NCBI RefSeq assembly: GCF_003122385.1
Contig: NZ_CP029255.1
Span: forward strand, 4,712,001 to 4,776,000
From: Flavobacterium crocinum
GTDB taxonomy: Bacteria > Bacteroidota > Bacteroidia > Flavobacteriales > Flavobacteriaceae
DNA length: 64,000 nucleotides
Direction: 5' to 3'
The notes beneath the pieces are model-generated. The model did not search any database and had not been told where the DNA came from. It saw only the letters and a program-made list of their open reading frames with translations. Position numbers and translations under genes: made by a program. Below, one piece after another: positions 8,074 to 17,485 of this stretch. Numbering within the stretch: the first letter of the stretch is position 1; every line of letters begins with the position of its first letter.

Positions 8074-10524
8074 TTAATTCCCCACAAAAGTATAAGTCTG
8101 CCCCGCTTTCATATTCACATCGTAAATATTGTACGTTGGCAATTGTACTTTAGGCAATTTTGCTTCATTAGAAATAATCGGCTTCTTCACTTCCACATCA
8201 TAAAACAACGGATTCGGATTTTTTCCTTTTGCTTTTTTAAGCGAAGAACCTTTTAAAGTATTTTCTACTTTCAATCGGCAGTTTCCTCCAATTTTCGAAT
8301 AGATTTTCAACTCCGAAACTTTATTGTTTTTCCACGTCATATCAATTACAAATCCGCCTCTTGCCACTAACCCTTTTACATTTCCATCTTTCCAAACAGT
8401 TGGTAAAGCAGGCAATAAATGAATCGCATCTTCCTGACTCTGCATTAACATTTCGGCGAAGCCGGCTGTACATCCAAAGTTTCCATCAATTTGAAAAGGC
8501 TGATGCGCATCCAACATATTCGGATACGTTCCTCCGCCTTTTCTTTGATCTGCTGTTACCAAATGCAATTGATCCTGAATTAATTTATAAGCGTGATTTC
8601 CGTCTAATAATCTCGCCCACAAATTCACTTTCCATCCCATTGACCAGCCTGTAGATTCGTCTGTTCTGTAAATCAAAGATTGTTTGGCCGCTTCAAATAA
8701 TTCAGGTGTTTTTATTGCCGAAATCTGATTACTCGGATACAATCCATATAAATGCGAAACGTGTCTGTGATTGTCCTTCGGGTTATCCCAATCGTCCTGC
8801 CATTCCTGTAATTGATTGTGTTTTCCGACTTTCATTGGTGGCATTTTTGCCAAAGCATCACTTACTTTTTTCAAATAAACAGGATCCGGAGAAACCAATC
8901 CCGAAGCTTCCATAACATGCGTAAACAAATCAAAAACCAACTGATTATCCATTGTTGTTCCCGATGCAATTGTTGCTTTTCCTGTTCCGCCTGCGTGTGT
9001 ATTTTCAGGCGAACTTGACGGCACAACAACTAAATATTTCGTGTTTGGATCTATCACCATAAAATCCAAAAAGAAATCAGCAGCGCCTTTCATGATGGGA
9101 TAAATTTCTGCTAAATATTTTTTATCACCTGTATATAAATATCTTTCCCATAAATCCTGACAAACCCAAGCACCGCCCGTTGGCCACATTCCCGAAGCAG
9201 CGGAATCTACTGGAGCAGTAACACGCCAGATATCGGTATTGTGATGTAAAACCCAGCCATTTGCATTGTACATTGTTCTTGCCGTTTCTGCACCAGTCAC
9301 AGCTAACTCTTTTGCCATTTGCACAAAAGGTTCGTGCATTTCCTGCAAATTGGTTACTTGTGCTGGCCAGTAATTCATTTCGGCATTGATGTTTGTAGTG
9401 TATTTACTGTCCCAAGGCGGAGTGACCATATCGTTCCAAATTCCCTGTAGATTAGCTGGTTGTCCGCCCGGCTGTGAACTCGAAATTAAAAGATAACGTC
9501 CAAATTGGAAATATAACGAAGCTAACTGTGGATCAAACTGTTTCGAGAAATCTCGGATTCTTTCGTTTGTTGGCTTTTTAACTAAATCATTTGAACCTAA
9601 ATTTAAAGATACTCTGTTGAAGAATTTTTGGTAATAATCAACATGCGCTTTCTTTATTGTTTCAAAATCTTTTACTTCGGCTTTAGCTAAGTAGTCTTTG
9701 CTTTTTGCAATTTCATCTCCCGAAATATCCTGATAGTTTTTGAAGTTCGTAGCAATTGAAATATATAAAGTCACTTCATCAGCCTTGTTAATGCTTAAAA
9801 TGCCGTTGCTGGCATCGATTTGCCCCCCTTTGTTTTTAGCCGTTAATCGACCTTGAAATTTTACTTTTCCTTTTACGCCTTCAAAGTTAGTTCCAACTCC
9901 AGAAAGTATAATCTGGTTTCCTTCTGTCGAAGCCACCGTTTTATCAATCGGACTGTTCATGAAAACATTACAAGTAATCTGTCCCGGCTGACTCGCAGTA
10001 AGTTTTACCACAATAACCTGATCTGAAAATGCAGTTAGAATTTCTCTTGTAAATTCAACCCCGTTCACTTTGTATTTAACTTTCGCTGTCGCGTTGCTGA
10101 TATCTAAATCACGATAATAATCCGTATATCTTTGATGTCCTGCGAATGAAATATAAACGCTTCCAAAAGTCTGATACGGCATTCCGTCATTGGTTTGCGA
10201 CATAATATCCTGTGTCGCTAAATTCTGTGCTTCATCAAATTTTCCATCAAAAATTAACTGACGAACTATTGGAAGTGCCTTTATTGATTTAGTATGCGCA
10301 TTGCTGTTTGGAGAACCTGCCCAAATCGTTTCTTCGTTCAATTGTAAACGTTCTACAGCTGGATCGCCAAAAACCATGGCACCCAAACGTCCGTTACCCA
10401 AAGGCAAAGCTTCGTTCCAAATTGCAGCTGGTTTATCGTACCATAATTTTAGGTCATTTTGTGCTGTTGCTGTCAAGGAAAAAATTCCAAAACAGATTGC
10501 CGTTATTTTAATTTTTAACTTCAT
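8074..10524 (-). CDS. GH95 alpha-L-fucosidase / alpha-L-galactosidase
   Basis: The start at 10524 (MKLKIKITAICFG) is preferred over the in-frame ATG at 10545 because it gives a standard signal peptide ending TATAQ. About 816 aa, the usual GH95 length. The N-terminal sandwich opens with LWYDKPAAIWNEALPLGNG and LQLNEETIWAGSPN, which are diagnostic for GH95. The barrel has NINAEMNYWPAQVTNL and WVCQDLWERYLYTGD. GH95 enzymes cleave alpha-1,2-L-fucose or alpha-L-galactose; in RG-II breakdown a GH95 acts on L-galactose of side chain A. That specificity is inferred here from the locus. A large nested palindrome separates it from the upstream esterase. Confidence 0.93.
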   Translation of the reverse strand: MKLKIKITAICFGIFSLTATAQNDLKLWYDKPAAIWNEALPLGNGRLGAMVFGDPAVERLQLNEETIWAGSPNSNAHTKSIKALPIVRQLIFDGKFDEAQNLATQDIMSQTNDGMPYQTFGSVYISFAGHQRYTDYYRDLDISNATAKVKYKVNGVEFTREILTAFSDQVIVVKLTASQPGQITCNVFMNSPIDKTVASTEGNQIILSGVGTNFEGVKGKVKFQGRLTAKNKGGQIDASNGILSINKADEVTLYISIATNFKNYQDISGDEIAKSKDYLAKAEVKDFETIKKAHVDYYQKFFNRVSLNLGSNDLVKKPTNERIRDFSKQFDPQLASLYFQFGRYLLISSSQPGGQPANLQGIWNDMVTPPWDSKYTTNINAEMNYWPAQVTNLQEMHEPFVQMAKELAVTGAETARTMYNANGWVLHHNTDIWRVTAPVDSAASGMWPTGGAWVCQDLWERYLYTGDKKYLAEIYPIMKGAADFFLDFMVIDPNTKYLVVVPSSSPENTHAGGTGKATIASGTTMDNQLVFDLFTHVMEASGLVSPDPVYLKKVSDALAKMPPMKVGKHNQLQEWQDDWDNPKDNHRHVSHLYGLYPSNQISAIKTPELFEAAKQSLIYRTDESTGWSMGWKVNLWARLLDGNHAYKLIQDQLHLVTADQRKGGGTYPNMLDAHQPFQIDGNFGCTAGFAEMLMQSQEDAIHLLPALPTVWKDGNVKGLVARGGFVIDMTWKNNKVSELKIYSKIGGNCRLKVENTLKGSSLKKAKGKNPNPLFYDVEVKKPIISNEAKLPKVQLPTYNIYDVNMKAGQTYTFVGN

Positions 10525-10540
10525 AGTATATTTTTTTTTC

Positions 10541-10803
10541 GCCACGAATTACACGAATGGGCACGAATTATTTTTTAATTTTCATTTCAATTCTCTAATT
10601 TATTTTGCCACAGATTAAAAGGATTTCCACTGATTAAAAATCTGCTAGACCTGCAACTCGAGCGATAGCAAACTGGCGAAGCAAATCTGCGTGAAAAAAT
10701 TTTACTCCCGCAGATTTTGCAGATTAAGGAGATAAAAAAATCCTTTTAATCTGTGTAATCTGTGGCAAAAAAATAATTCGTGCCCATTCGTGAAATTCGT
10801 GGC
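10541..10803. repeat. Three-layer nested inverted repeat
   Basis: The outer arms 10541-10576 (starting GCCACGAATTACACGAATGG) and 10768-10803 are reverse complements with one mismatch in 36. Inside them, GCCACAGATTAAAAGGATT (from 10607) faces AATCCTTTTAATCTGTG plus CTGTGGC (to about 10766), with a 9-nt duplication in the right arm. Innermost, GCAAATCTGCG (10681-10691) faces CGCAGATTTTGC (10709-10720). Almost the whole gap of about 260 bp is self-complementary. Confidence 0.9.
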
Positions 10804-10811
10804 AAACTCTA

Positions 10812-12230
10812 TTACTTCTTAACCTCGTAAACTTTCAGATTTTTTTCTCCGAACATTTCATATAATTTGTTAATGTCTTTCAAAGCATTTTTCGGTAGTT
10901 TTTCTCCTTTATCTCCAAAAACTAACAACTTTTCTTTTGGTTCAATCACACAAGTCGATTCGTCGATCTCGCCTTTATCGTTCTTCACTTTATTCAAATC
11001 TAAATTTAAATATTTCGCCATAAACGGATACAAAGCCATACGTTTCGAGATTCCGAAATCGTGTCCTTCTTTTGCAAAATGAGCGTTTTCCACTAAATCT
11101 TTCTTTCCGTATAATTCATACGTTCTTTGGATAAAAGGAAATTCCAATTCAGGAACTGCTAATGTCCAGTCTTTTCCATCAGAAACAATTAATTGTGGTT
11201 TTGGAGCCATCATTGCAGAGATTTCAGCATTATTTGTTCCGTTTCCGCATAAGTGAATGCCACGACCACTTTCGCATGGACAACCACCTGAGAAATGAGA
11301 AGAAACCATCACAACTGGAGCCGAAACTTTAACGCGATCATCAATCGCCGATAAAAACATCGTATGTGATCCTCCGCCAGAACCTCCTGTTACACCAACT
11401 CTCGTCATATCGGCATTTTTTACGGTTGCCAAATAATCCAATAAACGAATTCCTGTCAACAATTGAACTGTCGATGCGATGCTGTTTCTGTGTGTTTCTT
11501 CTGGAAACTGCAATAACGATTCTCCCCATGCAAATAAATCGTAACCTACTACAATGGCGCCCATTTTGGCCATCATGGCACAACGGTACTGCTCGTCTTT
11601 TCTATATCTTCCGTCTCCGAAATGCCCGTCTGGCGTAATAATTACAGCAGACTTTTTATTGAACGGGTACGGTTTGTAAATCGATCCTGTGGCATAAACT
11701 CCCGGAAGAATTTCCAAAGCAATATTTTCTACACTGTAGTCTTTGTAAATTCTTTTTGGAGTTAAAAGTGGTTTAGACTTGGGCATTGGGGGTGCCTTTT
11801 CTAATCCAAATGATGCAATCATACAAGCTTTTAACTCCGTTTTGCGTTTCTCCCATTCTTCTTTGGTCGAATAAAGGCTTTCTAAGTAAAACAAGCGTTC
11901 TTTTCCTTTATCTACCGAAACTTTATGGTTTTCATACTTGCGTATGATGTAGGTTCCATCGGGTTGTTTGAAATACATCAATTCAAACGGCGCTAAAATG
12001 TTCGTTAGCGAAAGCGCTAAATTTCCAGGTTCAATTCTCCAATCGGCATAATCCAGTTCTTTTCCTTTTAATAAACCTCTGTCATCGTTGATGGTTACGT
12101 TAAAAACAGTTTCTATTTTTTTTAAAGTCTCTGAAACTGGCTTTCTAAAATTAGTATCAGAAGTGCTTTGCGCATTGGCCAATGTCAAAGCAAAAATGGA
12201 AACTAAGAAGATGTATTTTAAATTTTTCAT
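10812..12230 (-). CDS. Alpha/beta-hydrolase esterase with STN-like N-terminal domain
   Basis: 472 aa with a signal ending ANAQ near residue 21. Residues about 28-100 (ETLKKIETVFNVTINDDRG, LKGKELDYADWRIEPGNLAL, then FKQPDGTYIIRK) have the layout of an STN (secretin/TonB short N-terminal) domain, unusual on an esterase. Residues about 130-440 are an alpha/beta hydrolase: nucleophile motif GVTGGSGGGSH near 285 and a catalytic His in KEGHDFG near 390. The acid may be the Asp/Glu of VSDGKDW or PELEFP. Acetyl-xylan-esterase-like and pectin methylesterase (CE19-type) members of this superfamily occur in RG-II loci. De-esterification of a pectin side chain is therefore likely; whether acetyl or methyl is removed is open. 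Confidence 0.78.
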   Translation of the reverse strand: MKNLKYIFLVSIFALTLANAQSTSDTNFRKPVSETLKKIETVFNVTINDDRGLLKGKELDYADWRIEPGNLALSLTNILAPFELMYFKQPDGTYIIRKYENHKVSVDKGKERLFYLESLYSTKEEWEKRKTELKACMIASFGLEKAPPMPKSKPLLTPKRIYKDYSVENIALEILPGVYATGSIYKPYPFNKKSAVIITPDGHFGDGRYRKDEQYRCAMMAKMGAIVVGYDLFAWGESLLQFPEETHRNSIASTVQLLTGIRLLDYLATVKNADMTRVGVTGGSGGGSHTMFLSAIDDRVKVSAPVVMVSSHFSGGCPCESGRGIHLCGNGTNNAEISAMMAPKPQLIVSDGKDWTLAVPELEFPFIQRTYELYGKKDLVENAHFAKEGHDFGISKRMALYPFMAKYLNLDLNKVKNDKGEIDESTCVIEPKEKLLVFGDKGEKLPKNALKDINKLYEMFGEKNLKVYEVKK

Positions 12231-12249
12231 TTTAATATTGTTGTGTGTT

Positions 12250-12381
12250 GGAACACTGATGACACGGATTCGCTATCGCGAAAACACTGATTTACACGGA
12301 TTTTTTATTTATTTAAAAAAAAAAGAAAAATCCGTTTTTATCCGCGTCTTTACGAAGTAAATCCGTATCATCCGCGTTCCA
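12250..12381. repeat. Inverted repeat, ACGGATT family
   Basis: Left text with GATGACACGGATTCGC (about 12258-12273) and TTTACACGGATTTT is mirrored by AAAATCCG..., GTAAATCCGTATCATCCGCG (12357-12376). Related copies lie at 15179-15306, 37245-37305 and 58859-59097. Confidence 0.75.
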
Positions 12382-15162
12382 TTATATTGTGCATTCGATT
12401 GTATAAATTCCTGAACCAAGTTCTAATATCGGTTTCTTATCTTTTTCGTTATAACCTGCCCTAACCTTTTTATTGTCAATTTTTATTTCTGAATTTTTAG
12501 CAACCGGCAATTTTATTGTCGCAGTTGTATTCACCGGAATCTGAACTGTCAGAATAAATTTTCCGTCTTTCTTTTCCCAAGAAGAAGCAATTTTTCCGTA
12601 AACTGATTGATAGTCCGCTTTCGCGAAAGTCATATCGCCCACCACTTCCGGTTGAATAAAGAAATGTTTGAAACCCGGTTTTTCAGGGTCTGATTTGATT
12701 CCCGCTAAACTTTGGTAAAACCATTCTTCAATTTGCCCTAACATAAAGTGATTCCACGAATTTCCTTTTCTAGGATCCCATTGTTCCGTTAAAGTGGTCA
12801 AGCCAAATTTAATCTGAAAGCCATAACCCGGCGCATCATAATGATTATGCATTCTGTACATCGTTTCGTTTTCGCCGTTTCTTGCCAAAGTCTGGAATAA
12901 ATAACGGTTTCCAACATCTCCTGTTGTCAAACGATCGCCTTTTTCTTTGATATCAGCTAGTAAATTCTGCATTACTGCCTCTTTATTTTTCGGTTCTACG
13001 ATATCCATAAAAATCGGAACAGCATTACTAAACTGACTATTGGTTCCGTATTTCTTTGTTTCTTCATTAAAAAATTCCTTGTTGAAAGCCGTTTTAATCT
13101 CAGAAGCCAAAGCATTATATTTCTCAAAATCTTCCATTTTTCCTAATAATTTTGATGCTTTTGCTACTAAATAAGCTCCATAATAGTAATGAGAAGTCGC
13201 AGAAAGGGCAATCGGGCTATTTTTAGAATATCCTGCCGGATGCGTTCCGTAATCATACCAATCGCCCAATCCGTGCGAAACGATATGGTTTGTTGCTTTC
13301 GTTCCTAAATAATCCACGTAGTTTTTCATTACAGGAAAATATTTTTCTAACAATGAAGCATCTCCATAATATTCATAATACATCCAAGGCAGAATTACGC
13401 CTGTAACTCCCCATTCTGGAGAATCGGTAAAGTCGCCACCAAAAATGACATATTCAGGGACAATTGTCGGAATTAAACCATTTTCTCTTTGCGAATCAGA
13501 AATATTCTGCATGGTTGCAGGAAGGAAAGTCTGAAGATTGTAATTGAACATTAATCCAGGTCCATTCAACTGAATTTCCTCCAGCCATCCTAACTTTTCA
13601 CGTTGCGGACAATCGGTAAATACACTTTGAAAGTTACTTTTGATCGAATTATTTATCAATTCGTGTGTTTTATTGAAAATCTCATTCGAACATGAAAAAC
13701 TTCCTGCTTCTCCAGCCGAATTGTAAATGAAATTCGATTTCAAATCAACTAAAGTTGGAAGTTCCTTATTCTTATCTTCTTTGTAATTAATGTTTTCAAT
13801 CTGAACATACTGATAACCGTAGAAACTGAATTTTGGCGTCCATTCTTCAACTCTATCGCCTTTTAAAGTGTAATCGTAATAATAAGGTTTTCCAGATCTT
13901 CCTTGTGCAATTGTTCCTTCTTCATTTAAACCTTCAGCCACCCAAACACGAATCGTTTGTCCTCTTTTTCCTTTTACTTTGATGGTTGGAAATCCCGAAA
14001 GATTCTGTCCCATATCAAAAACATAGAAATTCGGTTTCAGCTCTTTTACGGTTTTAACTTCGTATTGTTTCTGAATGGTAACTGGCGGTGCTGTCTGAGG
14101 TCTTAAAACACCTTTTGGTGCTTCCTGAATAACTACTTTTTTCCAATCTCTATCTTTAAAACCTTTACGATTCCAACCTTTTTGCTCTAAACTGGCATTG
14201 TAATCTTCTCCCCCAAAAATACTGTTGTACGTAATCGGACTTTTGCTGTATTTCCAGCTTCCATCAGATTTTATAATTTCTTCTGAACCGTCATTATACT
14301 TGATTTTCATTTTAAAGAACAAAGTCGGCGGACCAAAACTTACAAAGAATTTAGTATATCTTTCGGCAAGCGTATTGTACATTCCGTTTCCTAACAAAAC
14401 ACCAATTACGTTATCGCCTTTTTGAAATTCTTTTGCGCTTAACTCATAAACATTGTAATTAACCGTTTTATCATAATCGGTCCACAAAGGCGCAAACTGG
14501 CTATTGCCCACTTTTTTTCCGTTGATAGTCAATTCATAATGTCCTAAACCTGAAATATAAACAATGGCTTCTTTGATTTCTTTTTTTACTTCGAAAGGTT
14601 TACGCAACATAATACTTCTGCGTGCCAAAGAATCGGAAGCATTGATAAAGGAGTTCTTTTTTTCTCTGTTGAAAGTGGCTGTGTGGTAATTTCTTCCTTC
14701 AGGCAAATGGCTATCGGCTTTGGTAATCGCTCCAATCCAAGTCGGATTTAAATCTGATTCTAAAGAAGCAGTTCTGAAAGTAGTTGTTTTGCTCCATTTA
14801 GAAACTTTCCCTGATTGATTCCAAACTTTCACTTTCCAGAAGTATTTGGTTTCGCTTTTTAATGGTTTTCCATTATAAACGATATGCAGATTTTTATCTG
14901 TATTTACTCGTCCGGAATTCCAGATATCTCCATCGTCATTGTTTAGTTTTTCTTCAGAAGAAGCTACTAAAATCAAATAAGCGACTTGCGATGCATCCGA
15001 TTCTTTTGAAATTAATTTCCAGCTCAATCTAGGCTGATTCTCGACAACTGCCAATGGGTTTTCGGCCATTTCTGTCGTTAAACGTACAGGCAGAATTTGT
15101 CCATTTGAAATGAACGTAATTAAAAAGCTAAGTCCTAATAAAATGTTTTTGAAATTCTTCAT
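12382..15162 (-). CDS. GH78 alpha-L-rhamnosidase (second copy)
   Basis: The start at 15162 (MKNFKNILLGLSFLIT) is chosen. An in-frame ATG at 15291 lies 129 bp further out, but that stretch is repeat DNA and encodes an Arg-rich, non-signal sequence. About 926 aa. Domains follow the GH78 order: N-terminal Fn3-like domain (LVVENQPRLSWKL region), sandwich with VYISGLGHYELTINGKKVG, barrel with DCPQREKLGWLEE near residue 517, and a C-terminal sandwich. Its signature differs from the copy at 2127-4877 (EKLGW instead of ERQPW) and overall similarity looks low, so it is not a recent duplicate and probably cuts a different rhamnose linkage. Confidence 0.93.
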   Translation of the reverse strand: MKNFKNILLGLSFLITFISNGQILPVRLTTEMAENPLAVVENQPRLSWKLISKESDASQVAYLILVASSEEKLNNDDGDIWNSGRVNTDKNLHIVYNGKPLKSETKYFWKVKVWNQSGKVSKWSKTTTFRTASLESDLNPTWIGAITKADSHLPEGRNYHTATFNREKKNSFINASDSLARRSIMLRKPFEVKKEIKEAIVYISGLGHYELTINGKKVGNSQFAPLWTDYDKTVNYNVYELSAKEFQKGDNVIGVLLGNGMYNTLAERYTKFFVSFGPPTLFFKMKIKYNDGSEEIIKSDGSWKYSKSPITYNSIFGGEDYNASLEQKGWNRKGFKDRDWKKVVIQEAPKGVLRPQTAPPVTIQKQYEVKTVKELKPNFYVFDMGQNLSGFPTIKVKGKRGQTIRVWVAEGLNEEGTIAQGRSGKPYYYDYTLKGDRVEEWTPKFSFYGYQYVQIENINYKEDKNKELPTLVDLKSNFIYNSAGEAGSFSCSNEIFNKTHELINNSIKSNFQSVFTDCPQREKLGWLEEIQLNGPGLMFNYNLQTFLPATMQNISDSQRENGLIPTIVPEYVIFGGDFTDSPEWGVTGVILPWMYYEYYGDASLLEKYFPVMKNYVDYLGTKATNHIVSHGLGDWYDYGTHPAGYSKNSPIALSATSHYYYGAYLVAKASKLLGKMEDFEKYNALASEIKTAFNKEFFNEETKKYGTNSQFSNAVPIFMDIVEPKNKEAVMQNLLADIKEKGDRLTTGDVGNRYLFQTLARNGENETMYRMHNHYDAPGYGFQIKFGLTTLTEQWDPRKGNSWNHFMLGQIEEWFYQSLAGIKSDPEKPGFKHFFIQPEVVGDMTFAKADYQSVYGKIASSWEKKDGKFILTVQIPVNTTATIKLPVAKNSEIKIDNKKVRAGYNEKDKKPILELGSGIYTIECTI

Positions 15163-15178
15163 TCTAACTTTTAAAATT

Positions 15179-15306
15179 GAACGCTGATAAAACGGATTTA
15201 CTTCGTAAAGACGCGGATAAAAACGGATTTTTTTATTTACTCTAAAATATAAAATCTGTGTTAATCTGCGTCTTCGCGGTAGCGAATCCATTTCATCCGC
15301 GTTCCA
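15179..15306. repeat. Inverted repeat, ACGGATT family
   Basis: GAACGCTGATAAAACGGATT (about 15179-15198) and ACGCGGATAAAAACGGATTT face AATCTGCGTCTTCGCGG and ATTTCATCCGCGTTCC. The arms are imperfect. It separates the BNR gene from the GH78 gene and overlaps the rejected upstream start of the latter. Confidence 0.7.
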
Positions 15307-15312
15307 TAATTT

Positions 15313-17175
15313 TTACAACTTTTTAGTTATCAACGATTCGATATTGAATACTGCTTCTGGAATTAATTTTCCGGTTTGAGGCAGATCATCGTAATCGTCT
15401 GTGTCTGGCGCTGTGTCCGGATCTGGCGAATGTCTCTGTTCCCCTGTACGGAACATGATTCGCTCGAAACCGTCTGTTGGCGCGTAAAATATCTTTGTTG
15501 ATTCTTTTCCATCATTTACTTTTATAGTGTACTGACGGTTTTTAGCATCTAACTTAACTGTGATTGTATATGCTTTGTTTGCTTCGTATTTTGTAACCGA
15601 ACTCAAACGCGCGCCATTTTTCACCTTTAATTCTCCATCCGAATCAAAAATCAATCTTACCGATGGTAAACCTTGTTTGTTTTGGAATTCAATCTGTAAT
15701 AAACCATGATTGTTTTGTTCTGGTTTTACTGTAAAAACAGCTTCCATTTTTGATGCAAAAGGAATAACTCTTTCAGCACGAGAATAATCAAAATAATCCT
15801 GATCTCTTAAAGTCAGCCATTTTTTACCATCGGCTTTCTTTTCGATTTTTGTTGATGCCCACGAAAGGTCATAAGTATTCCACAATTTTAATTCTTGTCC
15901 GTCTGGAAGAGTATTGAAAACGTCATTTACATTTTCGGTAACCACCGAAGTAACAGGAACGGGAATCGATGCTACCCAAATATCTTCTTTGTTCATACTG
16001 TAACCGACCCAGATTTTTCCGTCTGGCGGAGTTCCGTTCTTTTCTGTGATTCCACGAACGTATTGAGGGCCTGCCGATTTGTAGTTTCCACCGTAACGCA
16101 TCGGACTTACTTCTCCGTGAACCAATAATAAATCTTTATAATTTAAACCGTCGTCACTTGTTGAAATAGCCAAAGGCCAACGATATTCTGACGGATTGTA
16201 AAGTGTTGCATAACGATTGTCTGATGTTTTTTGTCCCCAGATTTTAGCATTGCTGTTTACAAATCCCGGAGCACGCAATGGCATATAATCCCAAGATTTC
16301 CCGCCATTTCTGCTGATTGAAGTTAAAGCGTGTTTCCATAAACCAACGACATTTCCGTTTGGCAAATGATAATAACTAAAGGCTTTGTAAGGTTTCTGTA
16401 ACGGAATCAATTCATCGTCACGATCGGCTTCTTCCACCCATTGCTGTAAAACTAATGGTTCTGATAAAATTTCTTCGCAGGCTTTTTTCAAACCTTTGTC
16501 TTTCGATGCAGTGTAAAATGGGAATTTCGATTTCGATTTGTTCCATGTTTTGTTGTATCTGATGAAATAGATTTCGCCAAAACTTCCGTCTTTTTTGATT
16601 TCACGAATAACACGACCAATTCCTTTTCCGTCATTTGGATCGTCTTTTTCATCCATCGCAATTCCGTAATAGGCTAAAGCAAAAAGCCGGTTGTCTTTTG
16701 ATGTATAAAAGCCCATTCTTTGGTGCATAATGGCATCCAAATTTTTGGCAACGCCTTCAACGCCTTCTTTCTTCCATCCGTCAGGAATTCTATAAATTGG
16801 GAAAATTACTTCTGGTTTTGTCCATGTTACACCGTCTTTAGAAGTCATTAATAAAGTTTGGCTTGGCGGAATATGTTCGCCCGAAGGATCGCTTAAATAA
16901 TGCAAATAAAAGGTATTGTTCCAATACGCCATCATCGGCTGGTGGTTGTAGGTCCATCCAAAACCATCTGCTTTTTCAGGATGTTCACGGCTGGCGCGCA
17001 TGATTTGTGTGGCGTGAACTCCAACCGCTGGACTTAATTGTCCGTGATGGTAATCGATGTTTGAAAGTGTTTTACCAACATAACGCACCGTGTCATTTTG
17101 TGCATTTATAGCGGTGCAAGCCAAAAGGATTGTGGCTGTGATGATGTTGGTTTTTATGTTTTGGAAAGTAATCAT
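15313..17175 (-). CDS. BNR-type beta-propeller with C-terminal LamG-like domain
   Basis: 620 aa with a signal ending AINAQ near residue 26. Residues about 30-420 form a propeller with GWTYNHQPMMAYWNNTFYLH, SKDGVTWTKPEVIF, SRNGGKSWDYMP and STSDDGLNYKDLLL. Residues about 430-600 are beta-rich and resemble a concanavalin/LamG sandwich (LLQIEFQNKQGLPSVRLIFD, YTITVKLDAKNRQYTIKV). The fold fits the BNR_4-type propellers, which include polysaccharide lyases of the PL24/PL25 and PL42 kind that act next to glucuronate or rhamnose, but no catalytic pair can be assigned with confidence. It may act on a glucuronate- or rhamnose-containing side chain. Confidence 0.65.
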   Translation of the reverse strand: MITFQNIKTNIITATILLACTAINAQNDTVRYVGKTLSNIDYHHGQLSPAVGVHATQIMRASREHPEKADGFGWTYNHQPMMAYWNNTFYLHYLSDPSGEHIPPSQTLLMTSKDGVTWTKPEVIFPIYRIPDGWKKEGVEGVAKNLDAIMHQRMGFYTSKDNRLFALAYYGIAMDEKDDPNDGKGIGRVIREIKKDGSFGEIYFIRYNKTWNKSKSKFPFYTASKDKGLKKACEEILSEPLVLQQWVEEADRDDELIPLQKPYKAFSYYHLPNGNVVGLWKHALTSISRNGGKSWDYMPLRAPGFVNSNAKIWGQKTSDNRYATLYNPSEYRWPLAISTSDDGLNYKDLLLVHGEVSPMRYGGNYKSAGPQYVRGITEKNGTPPDGKIWVGYSMNKEDIWVASIPVPVTSVVTENVNDVFNTLPDGQELKLWNTYDLSWASTKIEKKADGKKWLTLRDQDYFDYSRAERVIPFASKMEAVFTVKPEQNNHGLLQIEFQNKQGLPSVRLIFDSDGELKVKNGARLSSVTKYEANKAYTITVKLDAKNRQYTIKVNDGKESTKIFYAPTDGFERIMFRTGEQRHSPDPDTAPDTDDYDDLPQTGKLIPEAVFNIESLITKKL

Positions 17176-17191
17176 TTTACATTTTTTTTTG

Positions 17192-17476
17192 TTTCACGCA
17201 GATTTTGCAGATTTTGGCTGATTTGCTCAGATTTAATTTTAATCCTTTTGATTTATACAGATTAAAAAATCTGCTTAATCTGCTCAAATCACTTTTAAAT
17301 CTGCGTGAAATTTTTCTAAACTTTTTTTATCTGCTTGATCTGCTAAATCTGCGGGAGAAAATTTTACTCTCGCAGATTTGGCAGATTTGACAGATTTTTA
17401 TTTTTTTCTTTGCCACAGATTACAAGGATTAAAAAGATTTTTTCTATTAATCTGTGAGAATCTTTATAATCTGCGG
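17192..17476. repeat. Three consecutive inverted repeats (CGCAGATT and CCACAGATT families)
   Basis: (i) TTTCACGCAGATTT 17192-17205 and AAATCTGCGTGAAA 17297-17310 are perfect 14-bp arms, with more AATCTGC copies between. (ii) ATCTGCTTGATCTGCTAAAT (from 17329) faces CGCAGATTTGGCAGATTTGA (from 17371). (iii) GCCACAGATTACAAGGATT (from 17412) faces AATCTTTATAATCTGCGGC (to 17477). No gene lies in the 310-bp gap 17176-17485. Confidence 0.85.
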
Positions 17477-17485
17477 CTATTAAAT

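Noticed and set aside
15163..15291. N-terminal extension of the second GH78 gene to an ATG at 15291
   Set aside because: The extra 43 codons are Arg/Lys-rich, come from the ACGGATT-family inverted repeat, and would bury the signal peptide that begins at 15162.
17192..17476. CRISPR array, because of the repeated AATCTGC units
   Set aside because: Units are short, unevenly spaced, in both orientations and pair as inverted repeats; no constant repeat with unique spacers and no cas genes are present.
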